Source: an uncultured Actinomycetes bacterium
GTDB lineage: Bacteria > Actinomycetota > Actinomycetes > Nanopelagicales > Nanopelagicaceae
Assembly (NCBI GenBank): GCA_903895995.1
Contig: CAITVX010000020.1
Span: 62,001 to 126,000 of the forward strand
Length of the DNA: 64,000 nucleotides
Direction of reading: 5' to 3'
Part shown: positions 57,510-64,000 of the stretch, piece after piece
Numbering within the stretch: position 1 is the first letter of the stretch
Layout: every line of letters starts with the position of its first letter
Notes under the pieces: generated by a model
The model's input: the letters and a program-made list of their open reading frames with translations, nothing else
Databases searched by the model: none
What the model was told of the DNA's origin: nothing
Program-made: the position numbers and the translations under genes

Positions 57510-58658
57510 ATGGCTTCTTCACTCACCGACCTCTTGCTCATGGGTCGAGAGAGCGACCTCACAAGCGAACGCGGGGTCTCCTGCGACGGAGAACTTCCTG
57601 CAGCTAGCGACCCTGGTCTGGTTGAGCGAGCAAGGATCGCCCGAGCAGCCTTGGGGTCACGGGCAATCATCCTGGGTCATCACTACCAACGTGATGAGGT
57701 AATCCAATTCGCAGATATCACCGGCGATTCATTTAAATTAGCCCAAGCCGCAGCTTCAAACCCTGAGGCAGAACTCGTCATCTTCTGTGGCGTTCACTTC
57801 ATGGCTGAGAGCGCAGATGTCTTAACGACTGCGGATCAGAAAGTAATCCTTCCAGATCTCGCAGCAGGTTGTTCTATGGCTGATATGGCGGCATCAAACC
57901 AAGTACATGCCGCATGGGAAGTCTTTGAACGAGTTGGCATTGCATCGAAAACGATTCCTGTCACCTATATGAACTCGACTGCCGCAATCAAAGCCTTTAC
58001 CGGTGAACATGGTGGCACCATCTGCACATCATCGAATGCTGAACGAGCAATGCGTTGGGCCTTCGAAAAAGGCGAGAAGATCTTCTTCCTTCCTGATCAA
58101 CACCTTGGGCGAAATACTGCTGTCCTCAAACTTGGACTCTCACTTGGCAATTGCGTTCTCTGGAATCCATGGAAGCCAAATGGTGGATTAACAGATCAAG
58201 AGATCATTGATGCAAAGGTTATTTTGTGGCGTGGCCATTGCTCAGTTCATGGTCGATTTACTGTAGATAACATCAACGAAGTGCGAGCACGAGTTCCTGG
58301 TGTGAAAGTCCTTGTTCACCCAGAGTGCCAACATGAAGTTGTATCGCATGCTGATGTTGTCGGAAGCACTGAATTCATTATTAAGACCATTGAAGAATCC
58401 GCTCCCGGCTCACAATGGTCGATCGGAACTGAGCTCAACCTCGTCCAACGTTTAGCCAACCGCTTCACCGATCGAGAGATCCTCTTCTTAGATAAGACCG
58501 TCTGCTACTGCTCCACTATGAACCGAATCGACCTCCCCCATCTGGTTTGGGCCATGGAGACGCTCGCTTCAGGGCGCATCGTCAACCAGATCAGCGTCGA
58601 CCCCCATATTGCACACTTCTCACGAGTTGCACTCGATCGAATGCTGGCTCTACCGTAA
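57510..58658 (+). CDS. nadA: Quinolinate synthase A
   Basis: NadA is the 4Fe-4S enzyme making quinolinate from iminoaspartate and dihydroxyacetone phosphate in NAD synthesis. The 382-residue protein has GHHYQRDEVIQFAD, FCGVHFMAESADVL, AAGCSMADM, the CSVHGRF and HPECQHEVV blocks and the late CYCSTMNRID. The N-terminal extension of about 45 residues is longer than in short NadA forms. nadB and nadC are not in the window. Confidence 0.96.
   Translation: MASSLTDLLLMGRESDLTSERGVSCDGELPAASDPGLVERARIARAALGSRAIILGHHYQRDEVIQFADITGDSFKLAQAAASNPEAELVIFCGVHFMAESADVLTTADQKVILPDLAAGCSMADMAASNQVHAAWEVFERVGIASKTIPVTYMNSTAAIKAFTGEHGGTICTSSNAERAMRWAFEKGEKIFFLPDQHLGRNTAVLKLGLSLGNCVLWNPWKPNGGLTDQEIIDAKVILWRGHCSVHGRFTVDNINEVRARVPGVKVLVHPECQHEVVSHADVVGSTEFIIKTIEESAPGSQWSIGTELNLVQRLANRFTDREILFLDKTVCYCSTMNRIDLPHLVWAMETLASGRIVNQISVDPHIAHFSRVALDRMLALP
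58651..58656 (+). promoter_or_regulatory. Putative -10 element spanning the nadA stop codon
   Basis: TACCGT covers the last sense codons of nadA and the first base of its TAA stop, and lies 6 bp before the DUF3043 ATG at 58663. The same hexamer precedes bldD. Confidence 0.45.
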
Positions 58659-58662
58659 CCTC

Positions 58663-59205
58663 ATGAGCGAGAACACAGAAGATCAGGCAGCCGGTAAAAA
58701 GGGCAAAGCAACTCCAAAGCGTAAAGATGCTGAGGCAAAGCTCAAGGTCAACTCCTTAGCGCCTTCAACGAGCAAGGCAGCGAAGAATCGTGATCGCACC
58801 TTCGATAAAGCTCGTCGCGCAGAAGCAAGAGCAGCCTTTATGCGAGGAGAAGAGAGTGCACTCCCCGCTCGCGATAAGGGACCAGCCAAGAAGTGGGTTC
58901 GCAACTACATTGATTCCCGTCGCACCATCGGCGAATATTTCTTGCCGACCATTATGGTCGTATTAGTTCTTACTGCTATTCCTGTTAAGGCAGTTCAGTT
59001 ACTTGCGATTCTCTTTATGTACGCAGCGATGCTCTACTCGCTCTTTTCAGCTTTCTTCATTGGTCGAAAGATCAAGAAATTAGTCGCAGAGAAGTTCCCG
59101 AATGAGCCACTGAAGGGAATCGGAATCTATGGATGGCTCCGTTCGACCCAGATGCGACGCATGCGCGCACCATCACCCCAAGTAAAGCGCGGAGAAAGTT
59201 TTTAA
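58663..59205 (+). CDS. DUF3043 membrane protein
   Basis: The 180-residue protein has a long charged N-terminal region rich in Lys, Arg and Ala (about 80 residues), then two membrane helices (IGEYFLPTIMVVLVLTAIP and LLAILFMYAAMLYSLFSAFFIG) and a basic C-terminus. This fits DUF3043, an actinobacterial family of unknown function. ATG 58663 is 4 bp after the nadA stop; a longer reading overlapping nadA is unlikely. Confidence 0.82.
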   Translation: MSENTEDQAAGKKGKATPKRKDAEAKLKVNSLAPSTSKAAKNRDRTFDKARRAEARAAFMRGEESALPARDKGPAKKWVRNYIDSRRTIGEYFLPTIMVVLVLTAIPVKAVQLLAILFMYAAMLYSLFSAFFIGRKIKKLVAEKFPNEPLKGIGIYGWLRSTQMRRMRAPSPQVKRGESF

Positions 59206-59223
59206 AACTATCTCTTTGGCGAT

Positions 59224-60222
59224 TTAAGAGCGTGGGTTTGGACTGACATTCTTTGAAGGATCGCGTTCTGGAAGTGATCCAAGAGCTTGATCAATAGCTT
59301 TCATCGTTGCAGCATCAAGTTTTACCCCTGAGGCCTTCACATTGTCTTTAACTTGAGAAGGCTTGGTGGCTCCCATAATTACTGATGAGACATTTTTATT
59401 GGCAAGTGCCCAAGCAAGTGCCATCTGGCCCATTGTGAGATCTATCGACTCAGCAATAGGTTTCAACTTCTGAACAGTTGTAAGAACTTCTTCACGCAAC
59501 CAGCGAGAGATCATTCCTGATCCACCCTTGTCATGAGCGCGAGAGCCAGCAGGAGCCTTCTTTCCTGGCAGATATTTGCCAGTGAGAACACCTTGAGCCA
59601 TGGGAGACCAGACAATCTGCCCGATGCCTTCTCGCTCACAGAGGGGAACAACTTCTTTCTCTATCACTCGCCATAACATCGAGTACTGGGGCTGACTTGA
59701 TACAAAGCGATCCAAGTTATTTTCTTTCTGGTAGCGCAGCGCTGCAGAAATCTGTGAAGAGTCCCATTCGGAGAAGCCAATGTAATTGACCTTGCCTTGG
59801 CGAATCAGATCATCAAAGGCGCGAAGTGTTTCATCCAATGGCGTCTCAACATCGAATCGATGTGCTTGATACAGATCGATGTGGTCGGTACCTAAGCGCT
59901 TCAGTGATGCTTCGACCGATTCCATGATGTGCTTACGCGATAGGCCACGATCATTTTTTCCAGTGCCTGTTGGGAAGTAGACCTTGGTGAAGAGCTCGTA
60001 CGACTCTCTCTTGACGCCCTTAAGGGCTTTACCCAGCACAACCTCAGCTTTTGTGCCAGCATAGACATCGGCGGTATCGAAGGTAGTAATACCCTCATCC
60101 AGCGCTGCACGTACGCAGCTAATTGCTGCGGTTTGCTCTACCTGGCTTCCGTGGGTGATCCAATTTCCATAAGAAATCTCTGACACATACATTCCGGTTC
60201 TACCAAGGCGACGATATTCCAT
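59224..60222 (-). CDS. Aldo/keto reductase (potassium channel beta-subunit-like group)
   Basis: The 332-residue NADPH-dependent oxidoreductase has the AKR blocks FDTADVYAGTKAEVVLGKAL, ELFTKVYFPTG and DHIDLYQAHRFD, giving the Asp-Tyr-Lys-His tetrad. The closest group is Kv-beta/YghZ-like. ATG 60222 gives MEYRRLGRTGMYVSEI, the family N-terminus; the longer reading adds 12 unrelated residues. TACTCT lies 7 bp upstream. The substrate is unknown. Confidence 0.9.
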   Translation of the reverse strand: MEYRRLGRTGMYVSEISYGNWITHGSQVEQTAAISCVRAALDEGITTFDTADVYAGTKAEVVLGKALKGVKRESYELFTKVYFPTGTGKNDRGLSRKHIMESVEASLKRLGTDHIDLYQAHRFDVETPLDETLRAFDDLIRQGKVNYIGFSEWDSSQISAALRYQKENNLDRFVSSQPQYSMLWRVIEKEVVPLCEREGIGQIVWSPMAQGVLTGKYLPGKKAPAGSRAHDKGGSGMISRWLREEVLTTVQKLKPIAESIDLTMGQMALAWALANKNVSSVIMGATKPSQVKDNVKASGVKLDAATMKAIDQALGSLPERDPSKNVSPNPRS

Positions 60223-60229
60223 ACGAGAG

Positions 60230-60239
60230 AGAGTACCCT
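60230..60239. promoter_or_regulatory. Overlapping divergent -10 elements (aldo/keto reductase and small membrane protein)
   Basis: In a 23-bp gap, minus-strand TACTCT (60230-60235) lies 7 bp before the reductase ATG and plus-strand TACCCT (60234-60239) lies 6 bp before the ATG at 60246. They overlap by 2 bp and share the central TA. Confidence 0.55.
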
Positions 60240-60245
60240 GCAGAT

Positions 60246-60467
60246 ATGAAGTTAGCATCTAGAACTGGCCCAAAAATTGGAGCCCTTCTCGCCGTGATCG
60301 CTTCACCAGTTTTCGCCCTTGCAGCTTTTGCCGAGGATAACGGGGCTGGCCCACGTATCGAAGAAGAGCGCCACAGCCTTGAAAGGCTACCCATTGTGAT
60401 TGTTATTAGCGCCTTGATCATTGCAGTCGGACTCGCCTATGGAATTGGGCGACGTTCCCGCAAATAA
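60246..60467 (+). CDS. Small membrane protein of unknown function
   Basis: This 73-residue product has an N-terminal hydrophobic stretch that looks like a signal peptide (ALLAVIASPVFALAAFA), a short charged loop (EERHSLERLP), a strong membrane helix (IVIVISALIIAVGLAYGIG) and the basic tail RRSRK. The clear two-hydrophobic-segment layout and the well-spaced -10 support a real gene. No family is recognised. Confidence 0.6.
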   Translation: MKLASRTGPKIGALLAVIASPVFALAAFAEDNGAGPRIEEERHSLERLPIVIVISALIIAVGLAYGIGRRSRK

Positions 60468-60523
60468 CCACCACTGCGCCCAACAAGGGTGCTAAGTTTT
60501 GCCCGCTAGCAATCTCTTAGATT

Positions 60524-60657
60524 GCAGGTGTTATTGGTTAGAGCGAAGTCCGGTGAAATCCCGGCGCTGTCCCGCAACTGTAGAAAAGTTACTCGTAACT
60601 TTTGAGCCAGGTCGCCTCTTCCATATAGCGAAGTATCCGACCTCGGAGGAAGGTCGG
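60524..60657 (+). ncRNA. Cobalamin riboswitch
   Basis: The cobalamin aptamer core is recognisable: GAAGTCCGGTGAAATCCCGG, GCGCTGTCCCGCAACTGTA, a 9-bp hairpin (AAAAGTTAC/GTAACTTTT, 60584-60603), the B12-box segment GAGCCAGGTCGCCT, and a 3' hairpin CCGACCT/AGGTCGG (60637-60657) with loop CGGAGGA. It precedes the btuF-btuC-btuD genes, fitting repression of B12 uptake when the vitamin is plentiful. Confidence 0.93.
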
Positions 60658-60705
60658 GCCTTTAAGAGCTCACCTTTGGGTAGATCTCTGAAGTCCCTAC
60701 ATTTC

Positions 60706-60732
60706 CTCCCTCAACTCTTGAGGGAGTTTTTT
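60706..60732 (+). terminator. Riboswitch intrinsic terminator that also contains the btuF ribosome-binding site
   Basis: CTCCCTCA (60706-60713) pairs perfectly with TGAGGGAG (60719-60726), followed by six T. The btuF ATG begins one base after the T-run (60734). The GGGAG in the 3' arm is also the only well-spaced Shine-Dalgarno sequence for btuF, so the hairpin can block both transcription and translation. GGAGGAA in the aptamer 3' hairpin (60645-60651) can pair with TTCCTCC (60703-60709), a likely antiterminator. Confidence 0.9.
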
Positions 60733-60733
60733 A

Positions 60734-61585
60734 ATGCGCAAGAGAAGTTCTGTAGTTCTCATAACTATCACCGCGATTGGTGCAGCGCTCACCCCATCCA
60801 TATCTCACGCTGCCACAACTTCGCCAAGACGGATCATCTCCCTTTCACCGAGTGCGACTGAAGATCTCTTCGCCATTGGTGCAGGTAAGCAAGTAGTAGC
60901 CGTCGACAGCCTCTCTAATTATCCAGCCAATGCCCCTATAACCAAGCTCGATGCTTTTACTCCGAATGTAGAAGCTATTGCAAAATACAAGCCAGATTTG
61001 GTGGTCCTGCAAAGTTCAGCAACGAAAGCCGTAGCAGTTAAAGCAGCACTAGAAAAAATGAAGATCAAAGTCTTCTTCGAAATAACCCCTTCCGATATCA
61101 GCGGTGCCTATACCGAAATTCAAGCTCTCGGAACTGCCACTGGAAAGGGAGCTCAAGCAACGAAGGTGATCACCGCAATGAAGAGTGCAATCGCTAAAGC
61201 GATAGCTTCTGGGAAACGATCGAATCCGACAGCAATTTTTCACGAGGTAGATAGCACTCTCTATTCAGCGACATCTAAGACATTTATTGGACATGTCTAC
61301 TCAGATTTCAACACTCTTAACATCGCAGATGCTGCCGATACAGCCGACTCCTTTGGTTATCCTCAATTGACTAACGAGTATCTCTTAAAGGCCAATCCTC
61401 GGGTGATCTTTATCGGCGATGAGCAAACGAGCGCGCAGGTCGCCTCTCGTGCAGGATGGAGCAGAATCGAAGCTGTCGCAAAAGAGCAGATCTTCGCTCT
61501 GCCTGCAGATATCCCATCCAGATGGGGTCCACGCCTCGTCGATTTCTATCAGTTCGTCGCCAAGTGTTTGACGTCAATTAAGTAG
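60734..61585 (+). CDS. btuF: ABC transporter substrate-binding protein for cobalamin
   Basis: The 283-residue BtuF/FecB-like protein has a signal peptide (about residues 1-26, ending SHAA) and the two-lobed fold with PRRIISLSPSATEDLFAIGAGKQVVAV at its start. It has no lipobox cysteine, unusual for a Gram-positive binding protein. The riboswitch and neighbours assign cobalamin as the substrate. The gene is followed by btuC and btuD. Confidence 0.88.
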   Translation: MRKRSSVVLITITAIGAALTPSISHAATTSPRRIISLSPSATEDLFAIGAGKQVVAVDSLSNYPANAPITKLDAFTPNVEAIAKYKPDLVVLQSSATKAVAVKAALEKMKIKVFFEITPSDISGAYTEIQALGTATGKGAQATKVITAMKSAIAKAIASGKRSNPTAIFHEVDSTLYSATSKTFIGHVYSDFNTLNIADAADTADSFGYPQLTNEYLLKANPRVIFIGDEQTSAQVASRAGWSRIEAVAKEQIFALPADIPSRWGPRLVDFYQFVAKCLTSIK

Positions 61586-61588
61586 ATT
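61583..61588 (+). promoter_or_regulatory. Putative internal -10 element containing the btuF stop codon
   Basis: The btuF TAG stop forms the first half of TAGATT, which lies 6 bp before the btuC ATG at 61595. This may allow btuCD transcription independent of the riboswitch. Confidence 0.45.
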
Positions 61589-61594
61589 GAACCC

Positions 61595-62632
61595 ATGAAA
61601 GGCGAGAAGCGAGAGAGCAGCGCGCGGATCCAGGGGATCTCTCCGATTTGGAATTGGAGAACGACCTTTATCTGCGCTGCGCTCTTACTTCTAGTTGGAT
61701 TATTGGCAATAAGTTTTGGTCCAATTCATCTGCGCTTTGGAGAGATCATCAAAACCCTGCTTGGTATGGATGGCGGCCTATCTGGTCAAGATAGAACTGT
61801 TCTCATCGATCTTCGTTTGCCGCGGGCACTTCTCGCAGCTCTCGTCGGAGCTGCACTTGCTACAAGTGGCGCGGTCTATCAGAGTGTCTTTAGAAATCCT
61901 CTCGCCGATCCTTATCTCTTAGGTGCTGCAAGTGGCGCAGGACTTGGAGCAACAATTGCCATCACCAATGCTCACGGTGATGTCTACAGTCTGCTGCCAA
62001 TCTTCTCCTTCATCGGAGGAACTTTGGCAGTTCTTACCTCCTTCTTCATCTCGGGAAAATTCTTTGCAGAGCCACAATCACTCCTCTTGAGTGGAATTGC
62101 TGTGGGATCTTTTGCAACGGCGATTCAGACATATCTGCAGCAACGGCATAGTTCATCACTTCGGCCTGTTTACTCCTGGATTTTGGGTGAACTCACAGTT
62201 GCCAATTGGCAGATCGTTACATGGTCCTCGATTTATATTCTGATCTCACTGGGAGTTCTGATCTCCATCTCAAAACAGCTAGATGGACTCATGCTCAGCG
62301 ATGAAGAATCTTTCTCGCTAGGTATCAACCCAAACCGTTTACGCATGATCGCAGTTGCTGCCGCAACCCTTGCAACTGCAACCGCTGTCTCAGCCTCTGG
62401 CCTCATTGGTTTTGTTGGAATCGTCGTTCCGCATCTAGTTCGCGGCATAACTCATCGTGTTACCAATAGAAATCTCCTCACCGTCGCGCTAGCTGGCGCC
62501 GCATTCTTAGTACTTGCAGATCTTGGAGCAAGGACACTTCTCTCCCCTGCCGAACTTCCTATCGGTGTGATTACCGCCTTTGTTGGTGCCCCATTCTTCC
62601 TAGTAGTCCTGCGTCGAAGGAGAACCCTCTGA
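61595..62632 (+). CDS. btuC: ABC transporter permease for cobalamin (FecCD family)
   Basis: The 345-residue FecCD-type permease has about ten membrane segments, the blocks RLPRALLAALVGAALATSGAVYQSVFRNPLADPYLLGAASGAGLGA and GLIGFVGIVVPHLVRGITH with the coupling region for the ATPase. It overlaps btuD by one base. Confidence 0.93.
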   Translation: MKGEKRESSARIQGISPIWNWRTTFICAALLLLVGLLAISFGPIHLRFGEIIKTLLGMDGGLSGQDRTVLIDLRLPRALLAALVGAALATSGAVYQSVFRNPLADPYLLGAASGAGLGATIAITNAHGDVYSLLPIFSFIGGTLAVLTSFFISGKFFAEPQSLLLSGIAVGSFATAIQTYLQQRHSSSLRPVYSWILGELTVANWQIVTWSSIYILISLGVLISISKQLDGLMLSDEESFSLGINPNRLRMIAVAAATLATATAVSASGLIGFVGIVVPHLVRGITHRVTNRNLLTVALAGAAFLVLADLGARTLLSPAELPIGVITAFVGAPFFLVVLRRRRTL

Positions 62633-63399
62633 TGATGATTAGCGTTCGAAATCTAGATCTCACGATCAACGGAAAAACGATCCTGAATGATATTTCTCTC
62701 GATATCCAACCAGGTCTCTGGAGTTGTTTGGTTGGGCCAAATGGGGCTGGAAAAACTACATTCCTCAAAGTGCTCCTTGGTAGCGCTCGTTACTCAGGAA
62801 GCGTGAAGAGTGATGGTGTTGAAGTATTTAGAAACCATAAACGCAATGTTGCATTCGTTCCTCAACAACCACAAATCCCACAAGGAATCTCGGTGAGTGA
62901 GTATGTTGCCCTCGGTCGATCAAAGCGAGATGGCTGGGGCAATGAAAGTTCGCAGAGTAGAGAATTTATTGCCAAGGTCTTAGAACAGACCAATCTTTAT
63001 GGAATGCAACGACAACAGATCTCTCAATTATCAGGCGGTGAGATGCAGCGAACTCTTATTGCACGAGCACTTGCACAAGAGCCCGATCTGATTCTCTTAG
63101 ATGAGCCAACAAGCGCTCTCGATCTACACCATCAGATTGAAGTGCTCAATAATCTGCAATTTCTTCAGAAGCAGGGTGTAACAATCATCTCAACCATGCA
63201 TGACATCACTCTGGCTGCGATGTATGCAGATCGCATCATCGTCATGCAAGAGGGTCGCGTACTTGCAGATGGGGCTTCCAGCGAGATTATTCACTCACCT
63301 GAATTGCGAACTGCCTTTGATAACCGCATCAATGTTTACACATTGGACTCTGGTCGCCCTGTTGTTATTGCACGCAAAGATGAGAAGGATGAGAGATAG
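62632..63399 (+). CDS. btuD: ABC transporter ATP-binding protein for cobalamin
   Basis: The 255-residue ATPase has Walker A GPNGAGKTT, the signature LSGGEMQRTLIARALA, Walker B LILLDEPTSALD and the switch histidine in STMHD. It energises the BtuC permease. The start is ATG at 62632 or the next ATG one codon on. It is convergent with gcvT, 2 bp apart, with no terminator between. Confidence 0.92.
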   Translation: MMISVRNLDLTINGKTILNDISLDIQPGLWSCLVGPNGAGKTTFLKVLLGSARYSGSVKSDGVEVFRNHKRNVAFVPQQPQIPQGISVSEYVALGRSKRDGWGNESSQSREFIAKVLEQTNLYGMQRQQISQLSGGEMQRTLIARALAQEPDLILLDEPTSALDLHHQIEVLNNLQFLQKQGVTIISTMHDITLAAMYADRIIVMQEGRVLADGASSEIIHSPELRTAFDNRINVYTLDSGRPVVIARKDEKDER

Positions 63400-63401
63400 T
63401 T

Positions 63402-64000
63402 TTAACGAACGTGTGAAGGGACAAACGGAGCCTTCACGACTTCAACTTCGCTGACTCTGCCGCGAATATCTAACTGAAGGCGATCTCCAACTTTCACAGT
63501 AGGCGGAACTAGCGCAAGTCCAATTCCAACTTTCAGTGTTGGGGAGAAGGTGCCGCTCGTGACGACGCCAATTGCTTGCCCATCACGAAGGACGGTCATC
63601 TCCCCGCGCGGGATTCCACGATCGAGAGATTTGATCGCACGCAGTGTTCGCTTTAAACCACTCTCTTTTAATGCAAGCAGTGCATCTCTACCTGCAAATT
63701 TCTCCTTGCCAAGAACAACTGCCCATGATGCTCCGGCTTCTAGCGCAGAAGTTTCTAATGAGAGCTCGTGGCCATGAAGTGGGTAGCCCATCTCAGTTCT
63801 TAAGGTATCTCGCGATCCGAGGCCGCAAACGCGTCCAGCTACCTGTGCTATCGCATCGACGAGAATCTCCCACAAGGCCTGTGTCTGATTCCAAGCAGGT
63901 ACAAGCTCGAAGCCATATTCACCCGTATAGCCAGTGCGACAGATAATCACTGAGCCTAGTTTTTCATGCCCCGGAATGACTCCCTCAGTGAAAGCCATGT
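63402..64000 (-). CDS. gcvT: Glycine cleavage system T protein, aminomethyltransferase (partial)
   Basis: Only the C-terminal part of about 199 residues is in the window; the gene continues past the right edge. The GcvT blocks CRTGYTGEYGFELVP, GLGSRDTLRTEMGYPLHGHEL and GVVTSGTFSPTLKVGIGLALV are present. GcvT takes the aminomethyl group from lipoylated GcvH and makes methylene-tetrahydrofolate. Confidence 0.95.
   Translation of the reverse strand, partial: MAFTEGVIPGHEKLGSVIICRTGYTGEYGFELVPAWNQTQALWEILVDAIAQVAGRVCGLGSRDTLRTEMGYPLHGHELSLETSALEAGASWAVVLGKEKFAGRDALLALKESGLKRTLRAIKSLDRGIPRGEMTVLRDGQAIGVVTSGTFSPTLKVGIGLALVPPTVKVGDRLQLDIRGRVSEVEVVKAPFVPSHVR

Noticed and set aside
1-64000. CRISPR array, insertion sequence, prophage or defence island
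   Set aside because: No spaced direct repeats, transposase, integrase, nuclease-helicase cluster or toxin-antitoxin pair was seen; the two tandem repeats are too short and have no spacers.

Overview
The window is a dense stretch of actinobacterial chromosome. Several gene blocks match the order known from Mycobacterium and Streptomyces: pyrR-pyrB-pyrC-carA beside a bldD homologue, nusB-efp-aroQBKC-aroE-mltG-ruvX-alaS, hisS-aspS, ruvCBA-secDF-rel, thrS-HIT-pgsA-patA-pimA, trpD/ctaE-qcrCAB, ctaDFC, and adoK-erpA. Base composition looks moderate rather than very GC-rich. Gene gaps are often 0-30 bp, many starts appear leaderless, and vitamin uptake genes (RibM, BtuFCD) are present. Together these suggest a streamlined aquatic actinobacterium such as the Nanopelagicales (acI) lineage. 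The family placement is inference; the phylum is well supported.

Layout. 1-3.8 kb: pyrimidine operon on the minus strand, with a PyrR-binding leader that contains the pyrR ribosome-binding site. 3.9-4.4 kb: a BldD-like regulator that keeps the c-di-GMP-binding signature. 4.4-17.4 kb: a long minus-strand series with nusB, efp, shikimate genes, a minimal prepilin peptidase, mltG, ruvX, alaS, a DUF948 protein, a divergent FtsH-like AAA protease and a lipoprotein. 17.4-32 kb: aspS, hisS, an MBL hydrolase, a DUF349 protein (plus strand), rel, secF, secD, ruvBAC, yebC, pdxT, pdxS. 32-39.4 kb: DUF3048 lipoprotein, LemA-like protein, phosphatidylinositol mannoside synthesis (pimA, patA, pgsA), an eroded EF-G-like protein, a HIT protein and thrS. 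39.5-39.9 kb: tRNA-Gly, tRNA-Cys and tRNA-Val. 40-45.8 kb: accessory genes, including a secreted arylsulfotransferase-like protein, an oxidoreductase, an FMN riboswitch with riboflavin transporter, a hydrolase, a DMT transporter and a DEDDh exonuclease. 45.8-54.7 kb: trpD, a receiver-like protein and the bcc-aa3 respiratory genes. 54.8-60.5 kb: cysteine desulfurase-like/TusA pair, adenosine kinase family, ErpA, NadA, DUF3043 protein, aldo/keto reductase and a small membrane protein. 60.5-63.4 kb: cobalamin riboswitch and btuFCD. 63.4-64 kb: the end of gcvT.

The most striking non-coding pattern is a recurrent TANNNT hexamer placed 6-7 bp (8 in one case) before a start codon. This is the signature of leaderless transcripts, and I count about 20 examples. 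In two divergent gaps (36279-36303 and 60223-60245) the two opposite -10 hexamers overlap by 2 bp. In several tandem pairs the -10 hexamer contains, or directly follows, the stop codon of the upstream gene. The second highlight is the cobalamin riboswitch: its intrinsic terminator stem also holds the btuF Shine-Dalgarno sequence and ends next to the start codon, and a 7-nt aptamer-loop segment can pair with the terminator arm. No CRISPR array, insertion sequence, prophage or obvious new defence system was seen.
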